Of a stretch of DNA of 64,000 bases, positions 16,736 through 25,918 are shown piece after piece. The notes below the pieces were generated by a model. The model had not been told where the DNA came from and did not search any database. It was given only the letters and a program-made list of their open reading frames with translations. Within the stretch, counting starts at the first letter, position 1, and every line of letters begins with the position of its first letter. The translations under genes and the position numbers were made by a program. Origin of the DNA: G963677445 sp963677445 (GTDB taxonomy: Bacteria > Bacteroidota > Ignavibacteria > Ignavibacteriales > Melioribacteraceae); the NCBI GenBank assembly GCA_963677445.2, contig CAXXGF010000071.1, positions 1 to 64,000 on the forward strand, read 5' to 3'.

Positions 16736-17260
16736 ATGAATAAAAAACTGAAATTTAAATATTGGCTGGATCAGCATAAAGACCTTGTTTACGGCTACAG
16801 TCTGAAAATGACCGGCAGCGAGATGGAAGCTGATGATATAACACAGGAAACTTTTATCCGCCTGTGGCATCATCTCGATAATATAAGCGTCTTCGCAATT
16901 AAAGGATGGCTTGTAAAAACAGCGAGAAATCTCTGCATCGATCTTTTCAGAAGCCGGGGCCGGAATAAAGTATACCAGTTGAATGATGAGCTTGGTGAGA
17001 TTCCGGAACTAACCGAATATCATGATCCGCTTCATTACGCGCAGGAGAATGATGTGAAGTCAATAATAAATGAAAAACTGGATAATCTGCCCGAAACGCA
17101 AAAAAGTATTTTCATTCTTTATGAATATGAAGGAATGAAATACCGGGAGATAAGCAAATCGCTCGATATACCGGTCAACAGTGTAAAGGTATATCTTATG
17201 CGGGCGCGAAAAAGACTTCAGAAGGAGCTTGAAGGATATGAACTACAAGAAGCAGTGTAA
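16736..17260 (+). CDS. ECF-family RNA polymerase sigma factor
   Basis: A 174-residue sigma factor with region 2 (LVYGYSLKMTGSEMEADDIT, then QETFIRLWHH) and region 4 (LPETQKSIFILYEYEGMKYR, then EISKSLDIPVNSVKVYLMRA), and no region 1 or 3. It redirects RNA polymerase to stress- or envelope-type promoters. The gene opens a four-gene operon and overlaps the next gene by about 20 bases, typical of a sigma/anti-sigma pair. The signal sensed is unknown. The two downstream DUF4252 proteins suggest an envelope role. Confidence 0.93.
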   Translation: MNKKLKFKYWLDQHKDLVYGYSLKMTGSEMEADDITQETFIRLWHHLDNISVFAIKGWLVKTARNLCIDLFRSRGRNKVYQLNDELGEIPELTEYHDPLHYAQENDVKSIINEKLDNLPETQKSIFILYEYEGMKYREISKSLDIPVNSVKVYLMRARKRLQKELEGYELQEAV

Positions 17261-17807
17261 AATAGATAATAAACTTGAAGAGCAGATAATAAAAACTGCC
17301 TGGGGTGACGCCGGTTTTTTTGAAAAAAGAAAGGTGAAAAAACTTGCCGCCCTTTATGATAATGTAAATGAACTGCTGGCAAAACATCAGAAAACAAAAG
17401 ATACCTTCAGCAGTAAAGAAAGGATTAATTGTCCCGGGGATACCAGAGAGAAAATATTAAGGCAGACCGCCGGCGGCGCCAGTGAAAAACGAAGTTTATT
17501 TTTGGATATCTACAAATATTTGATTCAAAAACCGGCTGCGGCAGCATTAACAGCAGTAATGATCATATCAATAATAATCGCTTCCTTTTATTCAGAACCC
17601 GCGGAAAATGAATATTCAAAGGAAGAGCTTCAACTTGCCGAAAAACAGCTCAAACAATCTTTACTTTTGGTGAGCAGAATGTTTGAAAAGTCAGAAAACA
17701 ATCTGCAGAAAGAGTTGTTTTCGGGTCAGCATGGCAATGAACTGAACAAAAGCAAAGAACTGGTAAACATTATTTTTGGAGGAAAATATAATGAACAGAA
17801 TAACTAA
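17238..17807 (+). CDS. Probable anti-sigma factor, single-pass membrane protein
   Basis: A 189-residue protein. I place the start at ATG 17238, about 11 bases after AAGGAG, rather than the TTG at 17229. The cytoplasmic N-terminal ~95 residues are charged and include CPGDTREKIL, one membrane helix lies at about 97-117 (ALTAVMIISIIIASFY), and the rest is extracytoplasmic and helical. It lacks the HxxxCxxC zinc motif of ZAS anti-sigma factors. The assignment rests on position and topology. It overlaps the sigma gene, and its stop lies beyond the next gene's start. Confidence 0.65.
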   Translation: MNYKKQCKIDNKLEEQIIKTAWGDAGFFEKRKVKKLAALYDNVNELLAKHQKTKDTFSSKERINCPGDTREKILRQTAGGASEKRSLFLDIYKYLIQKPAAAALTAVMIISIIIASFYSEPAENEYSKEELQLAEKQLKQSLLLVSRMFEKSENNLQKELFSGQHGNELNKSKELVNIIFGGKYNEQNN

Positions 17808-18375
17808 ACTTATGATGATTCTTTTTCTCGCTGTGGCGTCAATTATTCCGGCGCAGAAAGAAGAATATTCGGATGAACCCGGTTTCCTCGATTTCGGAGA
17901 CCTGACGCAATATGCCGAGGATGATTTTTTTACCGAAATTATCCTTGAAAAAAACCTGCTTAAAATTTTCGCGAGAGCCGGCAGGGAAAATGAAGACTGG
18001 CAAAAGCTGGTTGGAGGATTAAAACTGATTAAGGTAAATATTTTTAATCTTACCGAAAAAAATGAATCGGTTTTTGCTGACAAAATAAACGGTTTTCAGA
18101 AAGAACTTTTTTCGAAAAACTGGGACAGAATAATCAAAGCCCGTGAAGAGGGAACAAATGTAAATATATTTATCAAGGCGGGAACGGGAGATGATATTAA
18201 CGGCCTGGTGGTGATGGCAATTGATAAAAATGATTTTTCCGGCAGAGACATGGGGGAGGCTGTCTTTATAAATATTGTCGGCGCTATTGATCTGGAGGCT
18301 GTTTTTAACCTGACGGAACATTTTACCGATGACTCAATAGATCGTTTAATTAGCAGATCGAGGAAAGAGAGATGA
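17791..18375 (+). CDS. DUF4252 exported protein
   Basis: A 194-residue protein starting at ATG 17791 with GGAGGAAAA upstream. It has a signal peptide (MNRITKLMMILFLAVASIIPAQ) and then a DUF4252-like domain with repeated K-V-x-I-F and DKNDFSGRDMGEAVFINIVG segments. DUF4252 proteins are common in Bacteroidota next to ECF sigma/anti-sigma genes. Their biochemical role is unknown. It overlaps the next gene by 4 bases (ATGA), so they are translationally coupled. The two DUF4252 genes look like diverged tandem duplicates. Confidence 0.7.
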   Translation: MNRITKLMMILFLAVASIIPAQKEEYSDEPGFLDFGDLTQYAEDDFFTEIILEKNLLKIFARAGRENEDWQKLVGGLKLIKVNIFNLTEKNESVFADKINGFQKELFSKNWDRIIKAREEGTNVNIFIKAGTGDDINGLVVMAIDKNDFSGRDMGEAVFINIVGAIDLEAVFNLTEHFTDDSIDRLISRSRKER

Positions 18376-18914
18376 AAAACAAAATAATAATTCTTCCTTT
18401 CCTGATACTGGCATTGATGATGACAGGATGTTTCGGGGTGAACGGCGATTTCAGACAGATAAGAAATACGGTATTTGATAATATTGACGCCGATTTTGAT
18501 ACTGAGTTTGAGGTATCCGTAGGCCGCGGAACTATCCGGCTCGCGGGATTTTTCGCGAAACATTCGCGGGAAGTCAGGCGATATGAGGATGTCATTGATG
18601 ATATTTATAAAGTTCAGGTTGGGGTTTACAAGAGTAATTATCTTGACAGGTTTCACAACAGCCGTGGATTATTTAAAGAACTTTCGGGACTGATGGAAAA
18701 TAAAAAGTATACACAGGTTGTGAGGTCTGCCGATGAAGATAAGCTTGTAATGATCTATATGAAAGCCACAGAGGAAAGTATTCCCTTTGACATATTTATT
18801 GTGGCGGTGAATGATGATGAAGCTGTCCTGGTAAACATTAAAGGGAAACTGGATAATGTGATGGAGACGCTTGAGGAAGAAGGAGCCTTCAGCTTTCTCG
18901 ACAGAAAAAAATAA
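18372..18914 (+). CDS. DUF4252-like lipoprotein
   Basis: A 180-residue protein with a lipoprotein signal ending LMMTGC, so residue C18 or so is probably lipidated. The mature part has the same layout as the preceding protein, with IYKVQVGVYKSN early and VAVNDDEAVLVNIKGKLDNV late. It is the last gene of the sigma/anti-sigma/DUF4252/DUF4252 operon. It probably resides in the outer or inner membrane leaflet facing the periplasm, and may be a target or feedback element of the sigma factor. No enzymatic motif is evident. Confidence 0.7.
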   Translation: MKNKIIILPFLILALMMTGCFGVNGDFRQIRNTVFDNIDADFDTEFEVSVGRGTIRLAGFFAKHSREVRRYEDVIDDIYKVQVGVYKSNYLDRFHNSRGLFKELSGLMENKKYTQVVRSADEDKLVMIYMKATEESIPFDIFIVAVNDDEAVLVNIKGKLDNVMETLEEEGAFSFLDRKK

Positions 18915-18986
18915 TATTACGGGGCAACTATTACATATAGTGGCGAGTCTAATCCATTAGAGCAGACAACAAGCGACGGATGGAGA

Positions 18987-21665
18987 ATGAAGAGAATCTT
19001 AACACTATTTATAATGGCTGCCCTGGTTTTTATTACAGAGGCAGCAACAATAAAAAACGCGGGAAAGGTAGTTCCCGTGATCAGGCTAACAAAAAATTTA
19101 GAACTTGACGGAAAACTTGAGGAAAGCTGCTATAAAATAACCCCTGTAACTGATTTTACACAGAAAGAACCTGAAGAGGGAAAAACAGCCTCAGAAAAAA
19201 CATGTGTCTGGGTTTCTTATGATGATAAAAACATATATATCTCGGCAAAACTTTTTGATTCAAATCCTTCAGAAATAGACGCGAGCCTTGCCCGGCGGGA
19301 CAGTTGGATAGATTCCGACTGGTTCTTTATTTACCTGGATCCCTATCATGACAAAAAAACCGGCTACTATTTTGCCGTTAATCCGGGCGGTTCAATTATG
19401 GACGGCATACTTTTTAACGACAGCTGGGATGACAGCTCATGGGATGGAATATGGGAGGCAAAAACAAAAATTTCCGAGAAAGGATGGAATGTGGAAATTA
19501 AAATCCCCTTCTCGCAGCTCAGGTTTAACGCTTCGGAAAAAATGAGCTGGGGAATTAATTTTCAGAGGAAAATAAAGAGGAAAAATGAGCAGTCCTATTT
19601 TGTAATGGTTCCAAAAAGGGAGAGCGGTTTTGTTTCTCATTTCGCTATACTGGAGGGAATTAACGGAGTAAAACCTTCTCAGCGGTTCGAGCTGCTTCCC
19701 TACATGGTTCAGAAAGCGCAGTATCTGAGGCATGATTCCGATGATCCTTTTTACAAATCCAATCAGTATGGCGCCTCTCTCGGGCTTGATATGAAATTCG
19801 GGATAGGAAGCAACCTGAATGTCGACGCCACCATAAATCCCGATTTCGGGCAGGTGGAAGTTGATCCGGCCGTGCTTAATCTTACCGCGTTTGAAACATT
19901 TTTCGACGAGAAAAGGCCCTTTTTCATTGAGGGAAATAATATTTTTTATTTCGGATATGGCGGTTCCAACAACAACTGGGGATTTAATTTCGGCGCCCCT
20001 GAATTATTTTATTCAAGAAGAATCGGCAGACATCCCCAGGGAAGTATTGATGATGATGATGATGATGATGATGACGTTTATGTGAATATGCCGGATGAAA
20101 CAAGAATACTGGGCGCGGCCAAACTTACCGGAAAATTAAATGAATCGTGGTCAGTAGGGGCGGTGAGCGCTGTTACCGAAAGAACTTACGCCGATGTTTT
20201 CCCTGAAAACGGAAATACATACCAGGCTGAGGCTGAGCCCTTCACACATTATGGTGTGCTGCGAACCCAGAAAGAATTCAGCGAGGGAAGACAGGGGCTC
20301 GGTATGATGTTCACTTCGGTCAACCGTGATCTTCGGGACAGCACGTTAAGGGAAAACCTCGCGGATCAGGCTTATACATTCGGACTTGACGGCTGGACTT
20401 TCCTTGATGAAGAAAAGACCTGGGTGATAACCGGGCTTGCCGCCGGTTCATATACCAGCGGATCGAAAGAATATTTGCAAAGCCTTCAGGAAAGGCCTTA
20501 CCGCTATATGCAGAAGCCGGAAATGGAATTTATGAAATATGATAAAAACCGGACTTCCCTTGCCGGAGTGTATACCAGGTTTATGTTAAATAAACAGAAA
20601 GGTAACTTTTATCTGAATTCGGCTGTGGGAGCTGTTACTCCCGGTTTTGAAAATAATGATCTCGGATTTCAGTGGAACGCGAATAAAATAAACGGCCACT
20701 TTGTAATGGGATACCGATGGTATGAAACAGATGGTCTGTTCAGAAAAAAAAGCTTGTATCTGGCGAATTTCAGAAGTTATGATTTTGACGGACATATAAT
20801 TAACAATGGCTCAATGCTTCTTTCGTTGTTTCAGTTTGAAAACTATTACAGCATTGATTTTAATTTTAGTTACAATTTTGAGACATATAACACCTGGCTG
20901 ACCCGCGGCGGTCCGATGCCTAAAAATCCTGATGAATACTGGATTGATTTAAGCGCGGCTTCAGATAACAGGAAAAGTTTTATTGCCGAACTGAGGTGGT
21001 CAAAGGGTGAAGATATGATCGGGAGCAACTATTGGGGTTTTGGTCTTGAATTATCATGGCAACCTTCAACACAGGTGCACATATCTCTTGAACCTTCTTT
21101 TGATAAAAAATTTGAACAAAGACAGTGGGTAACCTCGATTGAGGACCTGACCGCGACACATACAAATGGCAACAGGTATGTTTTTGGTGTGCTCGATCAG
21201 GATATGATTTCGGCCGATATCAGAGTCAACTGGACATTCACTCCGGCCCTCAGTTTGCAGTTATTCCTTCAGCCCTTCTTTGCCGTTGGAAAGTACAGCA
21301 ATTTTAAAGAGATGTCCTCACCCGGCGCCTGGGATACTTATGTATATGGCGGGGATGGGGGCTCAACAGTAAATTATGACGCCGAAAATGAGCAATATAA
21401 TATTGATCCCGATAATGGAGGAGCTGCCGAAATCTTTACATTCGATAATCCTGATTTTAATTATAAATCACTGCGTGGAAACCTGGTTCTAAGATGGGAA
21501 GTGGATCCCGGATCGGTGTTTTATTTTGTGTGGACCCACGATAAATCGAATTTTGATGATCCCGGTCAGCTTCGTTTTGGGAGAGATTTTGGCAACCTCT
21601 GGAGAGAGGAATCAGATAATATCTTTTTGGTTAAGTTTTCTTACTGGTTTAATATGGCTTTCTGA
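18987..21665 (+). CDS. DUF5916 outer-membrane protein with CBM9-like N-terminal domain
   Basis: An 892-residue protein with a signal peptide (MKRILTLFIMAALVFITEA). Residues ~30-215 form a carbohydrate-binding family 9-like beta-sandwich (LDGKLEESCYK, WVSYDDKNIYISAKLFD, GWNVEIKIPFSQLRF). The remaining ~650 residues are the DUF5916 domain, rich in alternating aromatic beta strands and ending in a final aromatic strand (FSYWFNMAF), as expected of an outer-membrane barrel. VDATINPDFGQVEVDPAVLN and RRPFFIEG-like text (KRPFFIEGNN) are family signatures. A run of nine Asp at about residues 355-363 is coded by a GAT microsatellite. It is monocistronic, with a T8 run and weak hairpin at 21684-21722 after the stop. 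The substrate is unknown. Confidence 0.85.
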   Translation: MKRILTLFIMAALVFITEAATIKNAGKVVPVIRLTKNLELDGKLEESCYKITPVTDFTQKEPEEGKTASEKTCVWVSYDDKNIYISAKLFDSNPSEIDASLARRDSWIDSDWFFIYLDPYHDKKTGYYFAVNPGGSIMDGILFNDSWDDSSWDGIWEAKTKISEKGWNVEIKIPFSQLRFNASEKMSWGINFQRKIKRKNEQSYFVMVPKRESGFVSHFAILEGINGVKPSQRFELLPYMVQKAQYLRHDSDDPFYKSNQYGASLGLDMKFGIGSNLNVDATINPDFGQVEVDPAVLNLTAFETFFDEKRPFFIEGNNIFYFGYGGSNNNWGFNFGAPELFYSRRIGRHPQGSIDDDDDDDDDVYVNMPDETRILGAAKLTGKLNESWSVGAVSAVTERTYADVFPENGNTYQAEAEPFTHYGVLRTQKEFSEGRQGLGMMFTSVNRDLRDSTLRENLADQAYTFGLDGWTFLDEEKTWVITGLAAGSYTSGSKEYLQSLQERPYRYMQKPEMEFMKYDKNRTSLAGVYTRFMLNKQKGNFYLNSAVGAVTPGFENNDLGFQWNANKINGHFVMGYRWYETDGLFRKKSLYLANFRSYDFDGHIINNGSMLLSLFQFENYYSIDFNFSYNFETYNTWLTRGGPMPKNPDEYWIDLSAASDNRKSFIAELRWSKGEDMIGSNYWGFGLELSWQPSTQVHISLEPSFDKKFEQRQWVTSIEDLTATHTNGNRYVFGVLDQDMISADIRVNWTFTPALSLQLFLQPFFAVGKYSNFKEMSSPGAWDTYVYGGDGGSTVNYDAENEQYNIDPDNGGAAEIFTFDNPDFNYKSLRGNLVLRWEVDPGSVFYFVWTHDKSNFDDPGQLRFGRDFGNLWREESDNIFLVKFSYWFNMAF
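20049..20075 (+). repeat. In-frame GAT microsatellite coding poly-Asp
   Basis: Eight GAT codons plus one GAC encode nine consecutive aspartates within the DUF5916 protein. Length change by slippage would keep the frame. Confidence 0.9.
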
Positions 21666-22024
21666 AAGTTTTGATAACCCCTTGTTGAGGCGGTTTTGCT
21701 TTATTGCGGGCCGTCTTTTTTTTATGGCTTTACTTTCAGAGCTCGTGATTCCTGGTAAGAAAACGAACTGCTTATTGAATTATTTTCCACAGCTTTGGGG
21801 AGGGAATTAAATCACAACAAAATAGTTAGATGGAAACAGGAATTCTGAAATTTTGCTCATTTTGGAAGAGAGATAATCGTTTTGTATTACGATCTGCTTT
21901 GAGGAACTTAGTCACCAGTCAGTGACAATGTGATATTAACCTGTGGCCGACTTTGCCGAAGGTAATGGACTCTCTGTTATTTGATTATTAAAAACATAGG
22001 AAAAATGATAATAATAATTCCCTA

Positions 22025-22333
22025 TTGCAGACTTCACTTATATTATTCAACTTCCGTTTTATTATCTATATACTGATTTTCTTTAGTGTGTTTATATTTT
22101 TTTCAGCGCTGCCAATTATTGCGGTCATTAAAAATGGGGATTATTTTAGCATGCCGGTTTACCCGATGTTCTTTTTGATTTATATGTTCATAATGCTCCC
22201 ATTTAGCTATGATTTATGTATGACCAGGAAAAAATTATACAAACTCAGAACTCCTTACCCCTCCCAAAATGAAATCGCGGAATTTTTGAAAAATATCACA
22301 AGAATTTGTAATCCTTTTTTTAGACTTAAATAA
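22025..22333 (+). CDS. Possible small membrane protein, doubtful
   Basis: A 102-residue ORF starting with TTG and having two hydrophobic stretches (FIIYILIFFSVFIFFSALPI and FFLIYMFIMLPFSYDL), then a basic tail. There is no recognisable ribosome site and no family is recognised. It lies just upstream of a transposase remnant, in a region without other genes. It may be a real small membrane protein or chance coding. Confidence 0.3.
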   Translation: MQTSLILFNFRFIIYILIFFSVFIFFSALPIIAVIKNGDYFSMPVYPMFFLIYMFIMLPFSYDLCMTRKKLYKLRTPYPSQNEIAEFLKNITRICNPFFRLK

Positions 22334-22356
22334 TTTGTTAAAAATTTAGAACTCTA

Positions 22357-23016
22357 TTGATCTGGGTTTATCGGGGATGTCTTAAGGTATTTGATTATCC
22401 GGGGTGGTTTATGAATCCTCTACAAGGATTTTGTTTTATTTTATTAGCAATTCTCTACAATAATTACTGCCTCTACGAGGCAAAGGAAAAAAAGAACCTT
22501 GTATACTTAAGTTGGGATGCGTATGATGAAGGAAGCGATATGGAATATCAGGTTGAGAAGTATTATCAGTTTTACGGCTATTATCCGGAAGTAGTAATAA
22601 CGGACCTCAAATATTTAACAAGGGCGAATAGAAAATATTTATCAGAAAAAGGAATAAAAACCAATGGCAAGCCATTAGGCAGGCCAAAGGAGAAAGAGAT
22701 GGAGGAAGAAAAGCAAAGAAGGAAAAAGGATAATGCCAAACGCTCCGAAATAGAAGGAAAGTTCGGACAGGGAAGAAACGGATACGGGCTGGGTGAAATA
22801 GGGGCGAGGAGACAGGATACATCTGAAAGTTGGATAGGAGCAATCTTTTTTGTGATGAACATTGTCCGTTATGTAAAAATAATGGACAATTTATTTTTGT
22901 CGTTACTAAAATACATTATAAGAATTATGAAATCGCTATTTAAGAGAACAATATTAGAAAATATCAGACAAATAATGAACCACACTGCTATTACAGGCAA
23001 ATTTAGCTTTGCATAA
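22357..23016 (+). pseudogene. Transposase remnant, IS5 superfamily (C-terminal part)
   Basis: From about 22500 the frame encodes LSWDAYDEGSDMEYQVEKYY, YPEVVITDLKYLTRANRKYL, KTNGKPLGRPK, then EIEGKFGQGRNGYGLGEIGA and TSESWIGAIFFVMNI. This is the C-terminal half of DDE transposases of the IS5/IS1182 type, including the second catalytic D (ITD) and the E (EIEGKFGQG). The N-terminal half with the first D is missing, and the residues before ~22480 do not match. No terminal inverted repeats were recognised. It is a dead remnant in a repeat-rich gap. Confidence 0.82.
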
Positions 23017-23030
23017 ATTCAGTAGACCCT

Positions 23031-23120
23031 AATTAGGTCTGCAATTGATAGAATAGTCAGAGTCACAGTTGTCCCAGGAGTCCCACTCTTTCTACTTTGT
23101 TTCTGGTTCCGCCAGTTTAC
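23031..23120 (-). repeat. Dispersed intergenic repeat, inverted partner of 1145-1241
   Basis: GCAATTGATAGAATAGTCAG and onward through CCCAGGAGTCCCACT to TTCTGGTTCCGCCAG is the reverse complement of 1145-1241 with few differences. The 23017-23370 gap holds this repeat and otherwise nothing recognised. Confidence 0.8.
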
Positions 23121-23370
23121 GATTCTGATGTTTAATCCCGTCGAAATCCAAATTGAAGTCGTAATCGAAATCGGTTTTTATCTCACGCCAAGACGCGGAG
23201 ACGCAAAGAAAAAAGAAACCTTATTCTAATCTTAGTAGCAAAGGCGCCCCCAACCTGAACTAAACCCTATTGCCTTATGAATAAAATGGTAAATATTTTA
23301 CCCGGATTAGGTGTTGTTTCCCCGGCAAGTCTGCTTCTGAATGGTCATTTAGAAAAAGCGGGGAGAAAAT

Positions 23371-24042
23371 TTAACCGGTGTGTCTCAAAAGAATATTAAG
23401 GAGAGAAGATTTTAATTCCTTATTGCCCTTTTCGCTTTTGAGCCATGCTCTTAATTCGGGGCCGGTATCGATATCTGACAGTTGATCGAGCAGGTTGGTA
23501 TTCAAATGAAGAGAGGCTGCAATTTCGGTTGTTTTTTCCAGCACTTCTTCTGAGCTCCAGATGATGTTCCTGAAAAGCGACGGTTCATGTTTGTTAAGCC
23601 CGAGCAGGTTATATCCCCCGTCACTCGAGGGGCCGGCGACTATATCATAATCGGTTAATTTTTCGAATGCTTTTTTGATATAGGCGCTGTTCATATCGGG
23701 AACATCGGTGCCGATTATTACAACTTTGTCAAACCCGCCGTCGAAGACAATCCGGAAAGCTTCCTCCATTTTTTTACCCAGGTCTCCATCCGACTGGGGC
23801 ACAAACTGGAAAGGATAGCCAATCCACTGCCTTACAATCTGTTCACCCGGCCCGGTTTCATAAAAAAAGAAAACCCTTGTGCCGGCAATCCGTAATTTTT
23901 CCGCTTCCGCGGTAATATATGTCACACAATTTGTATAAAAATCAAGTGCGGTTTTTTCCCCTTCGGTAGAAGCAATTCTGGTTTTTACTCTTCCTTCTTC
24001 GGGGCGCTTACCAAAAATTATTAGCGCTCTTCTCTCAATCAT
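23371..24042 (-). CDS. DUF2064 / TIGR04282-type glycosyltransferase-like protein
   Basis: A 223-residue protein with the family signature near the N-terminus (IIFGKRPEEGRVKTRIA), the nucleotide-sugar/metal site VVIIGTDVPDM, and the later GPSSDGGYNLLGL. Relatives are cofactor-transfer or glycosyltransferase-like enzymes; some are linked to arsenosugar biosynthesis. No arsenic genes are nearby, so a specific pathway cannot be assigned. It stands alone on the minus strand, downstream of a terminator that closes the large envelope operon. Confidence 0.85.
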   Translation of the reverse strand: MIERRALIIFGKRPEEGRVKTRIASTEGEKTALDFYTNCVTYITAEAEKLRIAGTRVFFFYETGPGEQIVRQWIGYPFQFVPQSDGDLGKKMEEAFRIVFDGGFDKVVIIGTDVPDMNSAYIKKAFEKLTDYDIVAGPSSDGGYNLLGLNKHEPSLFRNIIWSSEEVLEKTTEIAASLHLNTNLLDQLSDIDTGPELRAWLKSEKGNKELKSSLLNILLRHTG

Positions 24043-24055
24043 CTCGTTTCCAATA

Positions 24056-24087
24056 ATAAAAATGCCGGACCTAAAGATAAGTCCGGC
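24056..24087 (-). terminator. Intrinsic terminator of the envelope operon
   Basis: On the minus strand, GCCGGAC and GTCCGGC (24064-24087) form a perfect 7 bp stem with a 10-base loop, followed by ATTTTTATT. It lies about 150 bases beyond the last gene of the 34020-24241 operon. A second hairpin with arms CCAACCT/AGGTTGG lies at 24157-24191. Confidence 0.75.
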
Positions 24088-24240
24088 GCTTCAATTATCA
24101 TATTTAACTTTATATTAAATTTCGTGATTAACGAATGAGGATCAATATCAGCATCCCAACCTCCCCCTGACGCTCAGGAGAAGGTTGGGAAAAATTAAAT
24201 TTTGGCGCTTTCTTTTTTCGAAAGGCCGGGTGACAAAATA

Positions 24241-25908
24241 TTATAAACTGTAGCCAAAAGAAAACCGGAGGAAAACTTCGGGGAAACCCCAGACGAGCGC
24301 CCGGACGCGGAGTTTCTCAAGAATAGTATATTGTCTTTCAATCGCGAGTCCGGTAAGCAGGGGAATGTCAAGTCCCGCTCTCAAATCTTCCTGCTGCTGT
24401 TCATCGGCGATACCTTCTGCAATGCCGTCGCCGGTTATTAGTCCTCCCCCTATTCTGAAATGAGGATCTTTGTAGCCTGTCGATGAACTGAAAGCCTGCA
24501 TCAGAAGACCGTCAAAATCGAGATAAAAAAGCCTGATTGGAAGAGTAAGCCATCCCGCTCCCTGAATTTTATCGGGGAATACAAGATCGAGACCGGCAGA
24601 AACACCCATCGAAGGTTTTTTGCCAAGTTTATAATTTGAGAATTTATAAGAAAACTCATTTGAATAAGAGACAATATTAAGGGCAAAAGTATGTTTTCCC
24701 ATATTCGCGTCAAATCCGAAAGTAAGTGAGGAGGGAATCGAAATGATCACTTCATCGCCGATTTCATTATTTTTTGAGACTGTAAGGTTTGGGCGTGTGA
24801 TATCGAGAGAATCGATAATAATATCGAGAGCGTCCTCCTTTTCACCCATCGGCCTGCCTGTAAGAAATTTAGGCTGGTAGGTCTCGGAAAAGGCGTCGCT
24901 ATCGGTAAGCTTCATCTCGGGGATATGGTTATAAACAAGTGAAAGCTTCAGCCAGGGAATTGCCTTATGGTGATAATAAAGTCCGAACCGGATACCGGCG
25001 GCGGAAGCTTTATAATTACCCCCCGCTCTGAAATAAAAAGCGTTTGTTTCACCCGCTTCAAAGTCAATGCTTTCATCGGCGGGGTCATTAAAATAATATT
25101 CACTTGAATTGCTTATAACCATCATTCCATCTGTAGCCATTCCGAAACGGACATTATTTTCCGCGTTGAGCCAGTTAACAGTAAGTCCGGTTGTCAGATG
25201 GGCTCTATCACTTTTATAAAGTTCATAGGCCGCCGAAAAAGCTATATTGCTCATATTAAGCTTAAAATCCATATAAACATTTGTATTGAGCAAAAAATCA
25301 ATCGGAGTTTTATTATTGCCTATCTGCTTGGTGGTTTTAAGGGCGGTTGAAATTCCGTTTATCATAGTCCCGAATGAAAGATCGACAGGAAAAGAAAAAC
25401 CGAAACCGAGAACCAGTTTTTCGGTAAAGGGAATAGCCGCCGCGAAAGAACCTATTCCACCGGTCTGCCCGATATCGAGAGCGTTTAGTTTTGTATCTGA
25501 ACGAAAGGTGCCATCCTCAAAAATAAAAGCCTTATCATCCTCAAGGAATGAATCGGTATTTTTCTCCAGATCGGCTTCGGAAATAAGGGAATTATCACTT
25601 ATGCCAAGATTGCTGGTGCGGACCGGTATTCTGAGGTCGAGCATAAGATTTGAGGATTTAAGGAAAGCAAGTTCGGCCGGATTGCTGAATACCCCGGTGG
25701 CTCCGTAATTTACACTCGGGCTGATAACTCCTCCGAAAGAGCTTGTTCCGAAAAGAGGCCCTGTCGCGTTGGATTGCACAAGAAATTTAAAATCGAGCGT
25801 TCCTCCTACCCAATGCTGCATAACAGGTGTGTCATCCACTGCCTGGGCGAGGAGATTAAACGCTGAAATAGTAAGAAAACATAAAATATATATTATTTTT
25901 TTCTTCAT
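24241..25908 (-). CDS. Predicted outer-membrane beta-barrel protein, function unknown
   Basis: A 555-residue protein with a signal peptide (MKKKIIYILCFLTISAFNLLAQ) and many alternating hydrophobic/polar strands ending in an aromatic C-terminus (RFSFGYSL), typical of outer-membrane barrels. The N-terminal SVNYGATGVFSNPAELAFLK resembles the conserved NPA-type motif of PorV/OmpP1-like barrels. A very strong ribosome site (AGGAGGAG) precedes the start. It is the last gene of a three-gene operon, 10 bases after the PorV-like gene. It could be a transporter or a partner of the giant repeat protein. No substrate is inferred. Confidence 0.7.
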   Translation of the reverse strand: MKKKIIYILCFLTISAFNLLAQAVDDTPVMQHWVGGTLDFKFLVQSNATGPLFGTSSFGGVISPSVNYGATGVFSNPAELAFLKSSNLMLDLRIPVRTSNLGISDNSLISEADLEKNTDSFLEDDKAFIFEDGTFRSDTKLNALDIGQTGGIGSFAAAIPFTEKLVLGFGFSFPVDLSFGTMINGISTALKTTKQIGNNKTPIDFLLNTNVYMDFKLNMSNIAFSAAYELYKSDRAHLTTGLTVNWLNAENNVRFGMATDGMMVISNSSEYYFNDPADESIDFEAGETNAFYFRAGGNYKASAAGIRFGLYYHHKAIPWLKLSLVYNHIPEMKLTDSDAFSETYQPKFLTGRPMGEKEDALDIIIDSLDITRPNLTVSKNNEIGDEVIISIPSSLTFGFDANMGKHTFALNIVSYSNEFSYKFSNYKLGKKPSMGVSAGLDLVFPDKIQGAGWLTLPIRLFYLDFDGLLMQAFSSSTGYKDPHFRIGGGLITGDGIAEGIADEQQQEDLRAGLDIPLLTGLAIERQYTILEKLRVRALVWGFPEVFLRFSFGYSL

Positions 25909-25918
25909 TTTTCTCCTC

